This document shows positions 7,366-15,885 of a stretch of DNA of 43,057 nt, piece by piece. How positions within the stretch are numbered: position 1 is the first letter of the stretch; every line of letters starts with the position of its first letter. The notes below the pieces were generated by a model that ran no database searches, was not told the origin of the DNA, and saw only the letters and a program-made list of their open reading frames with translations. The DNA comes from Bacteroidales bacterium UBA5515. GTDB taxonomy: Bacteria; Bacteroidota; Bacteroidia; Bacteroidales; P3. Where the stretch lies: NCBI GenBank assembly GCA_002423895.1, contig DIOL01000014.1, forward strand, positions 11,700 through 54,756, written 5' to 3'. The position numbers and the translations under genes were made by a program.

Positions 7366-9090
7366 TTAATCAACCAGTCTAAATAATTTATTCCACCTAA
7401 TCTTACTAAACCATTTTTTATCTTTATTTAGACTTAACCATACAAATGAAGCTTTGCCTACAATATGGTCTTCTGGAACAAATCCCCAAAATCTACTATC
7501 TGCTGAATTATGTCTATTGTCTCCCATCATCCAATAGTAATCCATTTTAAATGTATATGTTTTGGTTTCTTTCCCATTAATAAATACTTTACCACCTCTT
7601 AGTTCCAATGTATTCTTTTCAAATGCAGTTATTGCTCTTTTGTATAAAGAAATATTTTTAGGGGTAAGTGTAACAGTCATTCCTTTCTTAGGAATTAAAA
7701 CAGGTCCATAATTATCAACATTCCAATCTAAACTTTCGTCATAAGGGAATAGATTTTTTTCTTTAAAGCCTTTAATGCTTATAACAGGTTTTATGGACTT
7801 TACATAAGGGAATTTCTTAATTTTTTGAATCAATTCAACTGAAAGAGGTAGTGTTGGGTAATTAATTGCACTACTAATTTCATTGCTATCAACTCCAACC
7901 ATTTTTAACGCTTGTGCCTTGTCCACTAATTCAGGGTGGAAAATAATCTTACAAGGCAGTTTATTGAAAGCTGAATAGGATTTTCCTTCACTTTCTAATG
8001 GTTGTACATCTAACACATAAGGTGTAATTGAAAGGTTTTCAATTTGTGGTTTTGTCAAATTAATATAGTAGGAAAGATACATCATATCCATATCTTCCTT
8101 AGAAACTCCAATATTCAGCAATTCTTTTTCATTTAAAGAAGCTCCATTTTCTGTTTCTATTTTATATGTTACTTGATAATCTTTTGGACTTTCAATAGGT
8201 TTTCCATTAATGTGAACAATTTGATTTTCTATTGAAACTGTTTCACCAGGAAGTCCAATACAACGTTTGATGAAATTTTCTCTTTTATCAACAGGTCGAG
8301 TTATAATTTGTCCAAATTCTTGTGGAGAATTCCAAACTCTATCCATGCCATATTTTCTAACCAAGCTATAATAACTATCTGCACTTTGATAGGCAGTTGA
8401 AAGAGTATCTCCATCTGGGAAATTAAACACAACAGCATCATTTCTCTTAACTTTGCCAAGTCCTGGAAAACGATGATAATCCAAATTTATCCATTCAACG
8501 TATGACTTGATGTTTAAAAGAGGAATTGTGTGATGAACCAAAGGAAATGCAATAGGCGTGTTCGGAACTCTCGGTCCATAAGCAACCTTACTTACAAATA
8601 GATAATCTCCAACAAGTAGAGATTTTTCCATTGAGGATGTTGGAATGGTGTAGGCTTCAAAGCCAAACATTCTTATTACGGATGCGGCAATTATTGCAAA
8701 TAATATAGCATCTGCCCATTCTCTAACTGATGAATTTTTAATTTTTGGTAATTCAGAAGGATGTGTATAGTTTTCTTTCTTAGAAAACCCAAGCAAAGGC
8801 AAGATAACAAAAGGAAATAAAACTCCTGCAATCTGAATTAAAAGTCCATTTTTGCGGAAGCACTTCATTATTTCTATAATGATTAGCATCGCAACAAATA
8901 TATTTATAAAAGGAATTAGACAATAAATAAACCACCAAAACTTTTTATTTATAATTTTTACAGCATACCATGCGTTAAGAATAGGAATTATGCTATACCA
9001 ACCTTTAATTCCAGCTTTAATAAATACTTTCCAAAGCCCGATAAAGGTAAGAATAGTAGTAATGATGATGATAATTGCGTATATACTCAT
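7366..9090 (-). CDS. lepB: Signal peptidase I with N-terminal membrane domain
   Basis: This S26 leader peptidase removes signal peptides from exported proteins at the inner membrane. From the chosen start (MSIYAIIIIITT, 574 residues) there are several membrane segments that match the DUF5684-like domain seen on some Bacteroidota enzymes (KAGIKGWYSIIPILNAWYAV). The catalytic motif follows: PTSSMEKSLLVGDYLF, whose Ser before Met is the nucleophile. The lysine box is ENFIKRCIGLPGE and the late box is GDNRHNSADSRFWGFV. An insert of roughly 200 residues separates the last two boxes, common in this phylum. The frame stays open to 9258, but that extension crosses the promoter region and the divergent protease gene and is not membrane-like, so I reject it. 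A candidate promoter lies at 9149-9179. Confidence 0.92.
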   Translation of the reverse strand: MSIYAIIIIITTILTFIGLWKVFIKAGIKGWYSIIPILNAWYAVKIINKKFWWFIYCLIPFINIFVAMLIIIEIMKCFRKNGLLIQIAGVLFPFVILPLLGFSKKENYTHPSELPKIKNSSVREWADAILFAIIAASVIRMFGFEAYTIPTSSMEKSLLVGDYLFVSKVAYGPRVPNTPIAFPLVHHTIPLLNIKSYVEWINLDYHRFPGLGKVKRNDAVVFNFPDGDTLSTAYQSADSYYSLVRKYGMDRVWNSPQEFGQIITRPVDKRENFIKRCIGLPGETVSIENQIVHINGKPIESPKDYQVTYKIETENGASLNEKELLNIGVSKEDMDMMYLSYYINLTKPQIENLSITPYVLDVQPLESEGKSYSAFNKLPCKIIFHPELVDKAQALKMVGVDSNEISSAINYPTLPLSVELIQKIKKFPYVKSIKPVISIKGFKEKNLFPYDESLDWNVDNYGPVLIPKKGMTVTLTPKNISLYKRAITAFEKNTLELRGGKVFINGKETKTYTFKMDYYWMMGDNRHNSADSRFWGFVPEDHIVGKASFVWLSLNKDKKWFSKIRWNKLFRLVD

Positions 9091-9118
9091 TGATTTATTA
9101 ATTAAATTACTAATTTTG
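9090..9118 (+). promoter_or_regulatory. Candidate promoter of the S41 protease gene
   Basis: TTG at 9090-9092, an 18-nt gap, then TAATTTTG at 9111-9118, 48 nt before the ATG at 9167. The TTG overlaps the lepB start codon on the other strand. Confidence 0.5.
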
Positions 9119-9148
9119 CAATTCAAATTACAAATTACAAAACGTGTG

Positions 9149-9179
9149 CAAAAATAATAATATTGTATGAAACAAACAA
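9149..9179 (-). promoter_or_regulatory. Candidate promoter of lepB
   Basis: On the minus strand TTG (complement of 9177-9179) is followed after 20 nt by TATTTTTG (complement of 9149-9156), 58 nt before the lepB ATG. It overlaps the first codons of the divergent protease gene and supports the shorter lepB start at 9090. Confidence 0.55.
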
Positions 9180-10933
9180 TTTTTTCTTTATTTTTTATAA
9201 TTTCAAGCTTCGTAAATGCCCAAAGCATTGATAGAAACGAGCTTCTGGCAACTGACAATAAAATGTCATTTACATTGAATATGATTAGATATTACTATGC
9301 AGAAAAACCCGATATGAAAAAAATTGTGGAAAAAGGTATAGTAAATATGCTAAAAGAATTGGATCCACATTCAGTTTACATTTCGAAAGAAGATGTGGAC
9401 AAAATGAATGAACCTTTGGTTGGAAACTTCGATGGAGTTGGTGTTTCATTCCAAATTATGAAAGATACAATTTATGTTGTGGATGTAATTAGAGGTGGTC
9501 CTTCTGAAAAGGTCGGTATGTTGCCAGGAGATAAAATAATTAAGGTTGATGATAATATTGCAACTGGTGATACAATCAAAACTGATTGGGTCTTTAAACA
9601 TCTTAGAGGAGTAAAAGGAACAAAGGTTAAAGTAACAGTTGAAAGAAAAGGGAGAAAAGAACCAATAGTATTTGATATCATTAGAGATAAAATACCAATC
9701 ACAAGTGTTGACACATGGTTTATGCTTGACAAAACACTTGGTTATATCCGTTTAGACAGATTTGCTCAAAATTCACAGGAAGAAGTTGTTAATGCAATAA
9801 AAGATTTGAAAAGCAAAGGTATGAAAGAACTAATCTTTGACCTAAGAGGAAATGGAGGTGGATATCTTGATGTTGCTTTCAAATTGAGTGATGAGTTTTT
9901 GGATGATGAAAAACTGATTGTTTACACAGAAGGAGTTTCTTCACCACGATATGATTTCAAAAGCCAGTCAAAGGGAGAATTTGAAAAAGGAAAACTTATA
10001 ATATTAATTGATGAAACATCTGCCTCTGCAAGTGAAATTGTAACTGGTGCCATTCAAGACTGGGACAGAGGAGTGGTTGTTGGTCGTAGAAGTTTTGGAA
10101 AAGGACTTGTTCAAAGACCTTTCAATCTTCCTGACGGTTCTCAAATAAGACTTACAACTTCTCGTTACTTTACACCAAGTGGTCGTTGTATTCAAAAACC
10201 TTGGGATGATGGATTAGACTCATATTATAATGATTATATGAAACGCTATCAACACAAAGAACTTATAACTCCTGATTCAATTAAATTTCCTGATTCTCTA
10301 AAATATTCAACTTCAAATGGAAGAATAGTATATGGTGGAGGAGGAATAATGCCCGATGTGTTTGTTCCAATTGACACTTCAAGAGCATCAGACTATTTAA
10401 TTAATCTTCGTTCAAAAGGAATATTCAATAATTTCACAATGCAATGGGTTGATGAACACAGAACGGAATTTTTAAAACAAAATCCTACATTTGAAGATTT
10501 TAACAAAGCTTATTCTTCATTAAATCTTATGAAAGAATTTACTGCTTATGCTCAAAAAGAAGGAGTGGAACATAATGAAATTAAAAAAGAATGGGTAAAT
10601 CAAATGGTTGGAGAATATCTTTTTGAACAAGTAAAAGACACAACAAAACCAAACTATACATCTTATCAAATTTATGCAAATGAACTTTTAAATAATCCTG
10701 AGTTATTGAAAACAATTGTAGAGAAAGCACAAAATGAAGATAAGAAAATGGCTGAAATGATGAAAAAGTCAGATGTTTATATTGAGGCTACTCTAAAAGC
10801 AATGGTAGCAAGAAACCTTTATGGTGTTAATTATTACTATCAATCAATAAAAGATACAGATGAAGGTTTACAAAAAGCTATTTCAATAATAAAAGACGAT
10901 AAGGTTTATGATAATTTATTGAAGAAAAAATAA
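9167..10933 (+). CDS. S41-family C-terminal processing protease with PDZ domain
   Basis: The 588-residue protein has a signal peptide (MKQTIFSLFFIISSFVNAQ), a short helical N-terminal region, a PDZ domain at about residues 88-165 (VGVSFQIMK, GDKIIKVDD) that binds substrate C-termini, and the tail-specific protease fold. The catalytic dyad is Ser287 in SASASE (285-290) and Lys312 in FGKGLVQ, 25 residues apart as in CtpA/Prc enzymes. A C-terminal extension of about 200 residues is mostly helical. It likely works in the periplasm on envelope proteins. It is divergent from lepB, sharing a compact promoter region, so two proteases of exported proteins start from one intergenic gap. I do not assign ctpA or prc by name because several paralogues exist in this phylum. 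Confidence 0.92.
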   Translation: MKQTIFSLFFIISSFVNAQSIDRNELLATDNKMSFTLNMIRYYYAEKPDMKKIVEKGIVNMLKELDPHSVYISKEDVDKMNEPLVGNFDGVGVSFQIMKDTIYVVDVIRGGPSEKVGMLPGDKIIKVDDNIATGDTIKTDWVFKHLRGVKGTKVKVTVERKGRKEPIVFDIIRDKIPITSVDTWFMLDKTLGYIRLDRFAQNSQEEVVNAIKDLKSKGMKELIFDLRGNGGGYLDVAFKLSDEFLDDEKLIVYTEGVSSPRYDFKSQSKGEFEKGKLIILIDETSASASEIVTGAIQDWDRGVVVGRRSFGKGLVQRPFNLPDGSQIRLTTSRYFTPSGRCIQKPWDDGLDSYYNDYMKRYQHKELITPDSIKFPDSLKYSTSNGRIVYGGGGIMPDVFVPIDTSRASDYLINLRSKGIFNNFTMQWVDEHRTEFLKQNPTFEDFNKAYSSLNLMKEFTAYAQKEGVEHNEIKKEWVNQMVGEYLFEQVKDTTKPNYTSYQIYANELLNNPELLKTIVEKAQNEDKKMAEMMKKSDVYIEATLKAMVARNLYGVNYYYQSIKDTDEGLQKAISIIKDDKVYDNLLKKK

Positions 10934-10997
10934 TTTAAAAGCTTAATTCTAAACTAAAAAATAATAAGAATTATATCTATAATTGAAATAAATTTTG

Positions 10998-11005
10998 TAT
11001 CTTTG
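10998..11005 (+). promoter_or_regulatory. Isolated -7 element followed by a small hairpin, no gene attached
   Basis: TATCTTTG matches TAnnTTTG, and shortly after it an imperfect hairpin (arms AAACTC and GAGTTT, 11012-11040) ends in five T. Together these could make a very short transcript. No coding frame follows at once. The -33 partner is missing, so support is weak. Confidence 0.25.
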
Positions 11006-11077
11006 AAAAACTAAACTCTATTTATATATGTAGGAGTTTTTCGCAAACTGACTAATTATAGAAATTCTTAAAAATAA

Positions 11078-11139
11078 AAAGATGCACGTCTTTCCACCCA
11101 AAAGATGTGCATCTTTTCTTATTAAAGATGTGCATCTTT
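11078..11139. repeat. Three copies of a 16-bp near-palindrome at 23-bp spacing
   Basis: AAAGATGTGCATCTTT occurs at 11101-11116 and 11124-11139, and a variant AAAGATGCACGTCTTT at 11078-11093. Each has 7-bp inverted arms around a 2-bp centre (one arm base changed in the variant). Exact 23-bp spacing suggests tandem duplication. The block is followed directly by the 21-bp array. Confidence 0.8.
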
Positions 11140-11141
11140 CC

Positions 11142-11246
11142 AAAATAAAACCTTATTCTAATAAAATAAAACCTTGTTTCAGTAAATTAAAACCTTATTT
11201 CAGTGAAATAAAACGAAGAGTTATTAAATTAAAACAGCGTTTCAGT
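11142..11246 (+). repeat. 21-bp degenerate tandem array, locus 1 (five units)
   Basis: Five consecutive 21-bp units start at 11142, 11163, 11184, 11205 and 11226. The consensus is AAAATAAAACCTTATTTCAG plus T; the fourth unit diverges most. A sixth, weaker unit may follow. The complement of this unit is found at 38031-38051 and near 28288, so the family is dispersed. Confidence 0.85.
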
Positions 11247-11271
11247 AAAAATAAATTCTTAAAGAAATTTC

Positions 11272-11302
11272 TTGCATTTTTTTTGTGTTTATATTATCTT
11301 TG
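11272..11302 (+). promoter_or_regulatory. Promoter of the T9SS gene at 11365
   Basis: TTG at 11272-11274, a 20-nt gap and TATCTTTG at 11295-11302 match the Bacteroidota consensus in both sequence and spacing. Transcription would start near 11309, giving a leader of about 55 nt. Confidence 0.65.
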
Positions 11303-11330
11303 TTTTGGATTACATTTTGTAATTCAATTA

Positions 11331-11351
11331 AAAGTGCGGTGTCAGCACTTT
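11331..11351 (+). other. Hairpin in the 5' leader
   Basis: AAAGTGC (11331-11337) and GCACTTT (11345-11351) form a perfect 7-bp stem with a 7-nt loop, 13 nt before the ATG at 11365 and within the predicted leader RNA. It could affect translation start. Confidence 0.55.
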
Positions 11352-11364
11352 AAACTCCGACATA

Positions 11365-12297
11365 ATGGATATGAAAAATATTATCTTTTTTATTCTTTTT
11401 CTGTTTACATATTCTTTTTCATTTTCTCAGGCTCAAATTCCTAATTCAAGTTTTGAGAATTGGTCAGAAGTTAATGGGTGTTACGAATTGGATAACTGGT
11501 ACTCATTTAATATTCTTTCAGCCCAATATCCTCAAATGGGTACCCTTAGAAGCACAGATGCATACGATGGTAATTACTCTTTAAGATTAGTATCTTCACC
11601 CATTGATATACCTGATTATAATCTTTATGACACTCTTGCTTTGGCAATTTTAGGTAGTTTGTCTTTGGTTGATGGTCCACATGATGGGGATAGCTATACA
11701 GATAGACCAAATTATTGTTCCTTTTATTTTAAATACTATCCTTCAACATTGGCTCCTGAAATAATTGATACTGCGTATTTCTTTATCAAATTTGATAAAC
11801 AAGGTAATAATATTGGCTATGCACATTGGTTTTATGCAGGAACAGAAGTTAATACATGGACAAAGGTTACTTTGAGCATGCATTATTATAATAATGAAAC
11901 ACCTGATTCTGCTTTTGTAAATTTCACTTCAAGTTTAAATGGGTTTGTTAAAAGCCATTATTCAATGGGAAACGTTCATTTTTTAAATGCTATTGGTAAT
12001 GAGTTAAGAGTGGATAAATTAGAATTATTAAATCAAGTTGCTTTGCCAGAAGAAGCAGAAAACATAAATGAGATTTCAATTTACCCTAATCCATGCAAAG
12101 AAGATTTGAATTTGATTTTCAATAACAATAACCCAGAAAACCTGATTTACTCAATATACGATGTAACAGGAAAGAGAATTAAGGGTGATGTTGTTAGAGA
12201 TACTAAAATCAGCACAAGAGATCTTAATTCAGGTTTCTATATTCTGGAATTAACCAAAAATGGTTACTCCGTAAGACAAAAGTTTATAGTTAAATAA
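11365..12297 (+). CDS. T9SS-secreted protein of unknown function
   Basis: The 310-residue product has a signal peptide (KNIIFFILFLFTYSFSFSQ), a middle domain of about 190 residues beginning IPNSSFENWSEVNG, and a type A T9SS sorting domain (about 232-310: ISIYPNPCKEDLNL, then IYDVTGKRI, GFYILEL and KFIVK). The middle region opens like the jelly-roll or carbohydrate-binding-type domains of Bacteroidota secreted proteins (N-S-S-F-E-N-W, later A-Y-D-G-N-Y-S-L-R-L), but I cannot name a fold with certainty. ATG at 11365 and ATG at 11371 are both plausible starts. The gene has its own promoter at 11272-11302 and a strong terminator after it, so it is monocistronic. The upstream 400 bases hold only repeats and regulatory elements. 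Confidence 0.82.
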   Translation: MDMKNIIFFILFLFTYSFSFSQAQIPNSSFENWSEVNGCYELDNWYSFNILSAQYPQMGTLRSTDAYDGNYSLRLVSSPIDIPDYNLYDTLALAILGSLSLVDGPHDGDSYTDRPNYCSFYFKYYPSTLAPEIIDTAYFFIKFDKQGNNIGYAHWFYAGTEVNTWTKVTLSMHYYNNETPDSAFVNFTSSLNGFVKSHYSMGNVHFLNAIGNELRVDKLELLNQVALPEEAENINEISIYPNPCKEDLNLIFNNNNPENLIYSIYDVTGKRIKGDVVRDTKISTRDLNSGFYILELTKNGYSVRQKFIVK

Positions 12298-12359
12298 ACA
12301 CTATAAATTTTCCTCATAAGATATGTTCTAATGAGAATTTCTATTTGTCAATAGAATAA

Positions 12360-12398
12360 AAAAGGTTTCAGGGTAGATTAATACCACTGAAACCTTTT
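12360..12398. terminator. Bidirectional terminator between convergent genes
   Basis: AAAAGGTTTCAG (12360-12371) pairs with CTGAAACCTTTT (12387-12398), and an inner GGTA/TACC stem extends it. It sits midway between the stops at 12297 (+) and 12444 (-). T-rich sequence flanks it on each strand. Confidence 0.85.
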
Positions 12399-12443
12399 CT
12401 TGTTAAATACATTTTATTCTATGTATTTAATTCAAGTTGTCTA

Positions 12444-13775
12444 TTAGTAACGCATTGAGTCTTCCGCCATTTTGGTTACAACTTCATTTTTGAAGGTGTA
12501 AAGTTTAACGTATGTTTTTGAAGAAGCATCTGAGTTTTGAGGAGTAATTACAATAAAATTCATTGTTGAAGGTGTTACATTATTATGATCAATCCATGTG
12601 CCAGAGTTAGCATAAATTGATTTTTGACCATTATGGTTATCTGATGCTATGATTTTAGCAAAATGAGTATGTCCAAAAATAACAATTCTTTTATTTGAGT
12701 TAGGATTTAAAAAATATTGATTCTTTGCTTGATTGTCTGATTCACTTGCAAGTGCTGAATTAGCAATTGCCTGAGAAGTAGGAATGTTTACTTCAACATG
12801 ATTAAGAGCTTGTCTCTGACCCCATGTGTCTTGAATACCCTTATATAGATTAACATCTATAACACCACCAGGTGTTGCTTGGAAAGGTAATAAATCATTG
12901 ATTGAATAATTGCCAGTGAATCCATCAACATTGGTTACTATCATTTTTTCATCAAATTTATTGTCTATTGGTAGGTAATTTATTGCCCATTGCCAAAGGT
13001 TCCAATATTTTAATAATAGGGTTTGACTTTCATCTCCTGTAATGCTTTGAGGAGCAACAGGCATGGTATCACCAGCTGTATGGCAGTCTTGAACGTGATG
13101 AAGAGCAGCTATTCTTGTAAAGAAATATCCAGGAGGCAGAATTGTGCCAGGAGCAATATCTTGATTTGAAATTGGGTCAGGAGCACAGAAGAAATTATAG
13201 CGATGACCATGTTCAATTGCAAGTACAGGCATATCTACTGGGGTGTATGTACCCAATCCTAATTCGTTATCTCTTGCTTGGTTTATCCCAGGAAAAATAA
13301 GACTAACATTTTCAGGTGTTATGGTTAAATCATGGTTACCAGGAACGTAAGTAACTAATATGTTTCCTTCTTGAATTATTGAGTTAATGGCATCAACAAC
13401 TCCCTTATTTGCTAAGGCTATACGTTGAACAAAGTCAGCTTGATTATTTCCTTCATAAGTGTTTACTGTGGCAGGAACATACCATTCATCAAGTAAATCT
13501 CCTGCAATAACAAGTTCTTTAACATTTGAAGAGGCTTTAACTTTGTATAGCATCTTTTCAAGTGATTTAAGATTATCCTTGCATTCAGCATAATCAAGAT
13601 TTGCACCAAGATGTATATCACTAATTACAACAATCATATTTCTTTCTGTTCCCCCATTGCTAAAAGGGTCAATAATTGTTGTATTTATTGGCTCTTCATC
13701 TTTATCGCATGAAGCAAATACTCCAATAACAAGCATTAATACAAATAGCTTAAATAATTGGTAAATAAATTTCAT
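12444..13775 (-). CDS. Lipoprotein calcineurin-like metallophosphoesterase
   Basis: The 443-residue product starts with a lipoprotein signal (LVIGVFASC, lipid-attached Cys23 followed by DKDEE). The two-metal phosphoesterase motifs appear in order: SDIHLG (Asp53, His55), AGDLLDEW (about 90-97), VPGNHD (about 143-148), EHGHRYNF and FGHTHF (about 367-372). This set defines calcineurin-like hydrolases; the substrate could be a nucleotide, phospholipid or phosphoprotein and is not evident. An Asp-Lys-Asp-Glu-Glu after the Cys may favour surface display, as acidic signals do in some Bacteroidota. A -7-like element lies at 13856-13863. The gene ends at a bidirectional terminator and stands alone. 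Confidence 0.88.
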   Translation of the reverse strand: MKFIYQLFKLFVLMLVIGVFASCDKDEEPINTTIIDPFSNGGTERNMIVVISDIHLGANLDYAECKDNLKSLEKMLYKVKASSNVKELVIAGDLLDEWYVPATVNTYEGNNQADFVQRIALANKGVVDAINSIIQEGNILVTYVPGNHDLTITPENVSLIFPGINQARDNELGLGTYTPVDMPVLAIEHGHRYNFFCAPDPISNQDIAPGTILPPGYFFTRIAALHHVQDCHTAGDTMPVAPQSITGDESQTLLLKYWNLWQWAINYLPIDNKFDEKMIVTNVDGFTGNYSINDLLPFQATPGGVIDVNLYKGIQDTWGQRQALNHVEVNIPTSQAIANSALASESDNQAKNQYFLNPNSNKRIVIFGHTHFAKIIASDNHNGQKSIYANSGTWIDHNNVTPSTMNFIVITPQNSDASSKTYVKLYTFKNEVVTKMAEDSMRY

Positions 13776-13855
13776 AATAAATTTTTTAAATTTTTCTCCT
13801 ACTCTTATAGCTTTTCGGAATCCGCTAATTATAATTGCAATAATATATAATAATA

Positions 13856-13900
13856 CAAATGTACGAATTTAATATTTATGGATATTAAATATTCATAAAT
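13856..13900 (-). promoter_or_regulatory. Candidate promoter with adjacent inverted repeat, phosphoesterase gene
   Basis: The minus strand of 13856-13863 reads TACATTTG, about 80 nt before the start codon. Just upstream on that strand, ATTTATG (13874-13880) and CATAAAT (13894-13900) form an inverted repeat with 20-nt centre-to-centre spacing, a layout that would suit a dimeric regulator. The region is very AT-rich, so chance is possible. Confidence 0.35.
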
Positions 13901-14022
13901 AAATATCATGTAATTGATTCAATATTTAATTTAATTATTGATAACTAAATTTATATATTGAAATTTTATTAGTTATTTTTGAGCATTTACTAATAATTAA
14001 AAGGGAAGAAAGAAGATATTTT

Positions 14023-15753
14023 TTACTTCTTATACCAAAAGAATGCTTGGTTTTGTTTGCGTTTGCCTTCAAGGGTTTTTTCAACAAAAATCTTTTCTTT
14101 GGTCATTATATTAATACCAGTATAATACATTTCTGTTGATATTGTCATTGGAGTAGGTGTGAAGTCCTGTACCTGCTCCAATTTATATCCCAATTGCTTG
14201 GTCTTTTGAGCAAGTGAACTCATATCTTTCAATGTACACAAAGGATGTGATGAAATGAAATAGGGGATAAGTTGCTGTTTCAGGTTAAACTTCTTGTTTA
14301 AATCATCAAATGTATGTTTAAGGGAAATGAATTGATTGAATGAAGGTTTACGCATCAAGTTCAAAACCTTCTCTTCCGTATGTTCCGGTGCAACTTTCAA
14401 ACGTCCTGAAATATGATGTTGAAAAACTGTTTCAAAATATTCTTTTGTATGATATTTCTTTTCCCTGTCCTTATCAATTCCTATAAACAAATCATATCTT
14501 AATCCACTTCCAATAAATGCTTTCTTAATGTATGGCAATGCTCTAACTTTTTGATATAAATCTAAAAGAGGTTTATGGTCAAAGTTCAGGTTATTGCAAA
14601 TATTTGGGAATATACATGAAGGTTTGGAGCAGTTTTGGCAAATCTTCAAGTCAATACCTTTCATCCTGTACATGTTTGCAGAAGGTGCACCCAAATCGCT
14701 TAAATATCCTTTAAAATCCTTGTCCTGTGAAATTAAATCAATCTCTTTCAGAATTGAATCTTCACTTCTTGAAATAATCTGTTTGCCCTGATGAGCTGCA
14801 ATTGTGCAAAAGGAACATCCTCCAAAACATCCTCTGTGAATATTTACAGAATATTTAATCATTTCAAAGGCAGGAACATTTCCTCTCTTAATGTATTTTG
14901 GATGTGGTTTTCTTTCGTAAGGCAAATTAAATGATTTATCAAGGTCAGAGGATGAAAAATTTGGATTGAATGGATTGATAATTATATAATCTTCTCCATG
15001 TTTTTGAACCAGTCTTTCACCAATAATCTTATTTGATGTTTTTTCAATTTGAAGTATGGAGTCAGCCTGCTTATGTTTGCTTTTCAAACAATCTTCGTAT
15101 GAAGGCAGTTCAATGGTTTTCCAAGCATCATTCTTTGGAATATCCTTTGAAATAAATCCTGTTTGATAAATGTCTTTTATCTCGCTAATCTTTTCTCCTT
15201 TTTCCAATCTTTCAGCAATTTCCACAATTGTTTTTTCTCCCATTCCATAAACAAGCATATCTGCTTTGCTGTCTGTAAGTATGGAAGGTTTTAAGCTGTC
15301 TGACCAGTAATCATAATGAGCATTTCTTCTCATTGAGGCTTCAATTCCTCCAAGAATTACCGGTGTATTGGGATAAATTTCTTTGAGAATATTAGTGTAA
15401 ACAATAGTTGCATAATCAGGTCTGTAACCTGCTTCTCCACCAGGAGTGTAAGCATCATCGCTACGCTTTCTTTTTAAAGCAGTGTAATGATTTACCATTG
15501 AATCCATAACTCCTGCACTTACTCCAAAAAACAAACGTGGCTGTCCTAATTTTTTGAAATCTCTAAGGTCGTCTCTCCAATTGGGTTGTGGAATAATGGC
15601 AACTCTGTAACCGGAGTTTTCAAGCACTCTTCCAATTACAGCATGTCCAAAGCTGGGATGATCAACATAAGCATCGCCACTAACGATAATTACATCCACA
15701 TAATCCCACCCAAGGTTTTCAATTTCTTTTTTTGTTATTGGTAAAAATGCCAT
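14023..15753 (-). CDS. YgiQ-family radical SAM protein
   Basis: The 576-residue protein matches the YgiQ/UPF0313 family in length and motifs. The N-terminal part has a B12-binding-like region (DVIIVSGDAYVDHPSFGHA, then LGGIEASMRR at about 134-143), and the radical SAM cluster motif C-x3-C-x2-C is Cys309, Cys313 and Cys316 in HRGCFGGCSFCTIAAHQG. A second group of cysteines (CQNCSKPSC, IFPNIC, near residue 385) is typical of the family. The precise reaction is unknown to me. It lies 132 bases downstream of hutH on the same strand, but a hairpin terminator separates them. The C-terminal end, after QDFTPTPMTISTEMYYTG, is shorter than in some relatives. Confidence 0.92.
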   Translation of the reverse strand: MAFLPITKKEIENLGWDYVDVIIVSGDAYVDHPSFGHAVIGRVLENSGYRVAIIPQPNWRDDLRDFKKLGQPRLFFGVSAGVMDSMVNHYTALKRKRSDDAYTPGGEAGYRPDYATIVYTNILKEIYPNTPVILGGIEASMRRNAHYDYWSDSLKPSILTDSKADMLVYGMGEKTIVEIAERLEKGEKISEIKDIYQTGFISKDIPKNDAWKTIELPSYEDCLKSKHKQADSILQIEKTSNKIIGERLVQKHGEDYIIINPFNPNFSSSDLDKSFNLPYERKPHPKYIKRGNVPAFEMIKYSVNIHRGCFGGCSFCTIAAHQGKQIISRSEDSILKEIDLISQDKDFKGYLSDLGAPSANMYRMKGIDLKICQNCSKPSCIFPNICNNLNFDHKPLLDLYQKVRALPYIKKAFIGSGLRYDLFIGIDKDREKKYHTKEYFETVFQHHISGRLKVAPEHTEEKVLNLMRKPSFNQFISLKHTFDDLNKKFNLKQQLIPYFISSHPLCTLKDMSSLAQKTKQLGYKLEQVQDFTPTPMTISTEMYYTGINIMTKEKIFVEKTLEGKRKQNQAFFWYKK

Positions 15754-15812
15754 TTAATCGATTTGCTTTAAAAATAAACAGAGCTTTTATAAAAATAAGT
15801 GAGATATATTTT

Positions 15813-15854
15813 AAAATAAACAGGACTTATTTTTACGTAAGTCCCATTTATTTT
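15813..15854 (-). terminator. Terminator after hutH
   Basis: AAAATAAA plus GGACTTA (15813-15829) pairs with TAAGTCC plus TTTATTTT (15838-15854) with two mismatches. On the minus strand the outer arm ends in a T-rich run. It lies 31 nt beyond the hutH stop. Confidence 0.8.
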
Positions 15855-15885
15855 ATTGTGGTAAAATATTATTAATCATTAAAAA

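Noticed and set aside
9091..9258. N-terminal extension of lepB
   Set aside because: It lacks membrane or signal character, crosses a promoter-like region and overlaps the divergent protease gene; the Met at 9090 starts a proper membrane segment.
11082..11444. A 120-codon open frame with repeated K-I-K-P-Y-F-S heptads
   Set aside because: It is the 21-bp array read in frame; the length of the unit keeps it open. It overlaps the promoter and start of the T9SS gene in another frame and has no protein-like composition.
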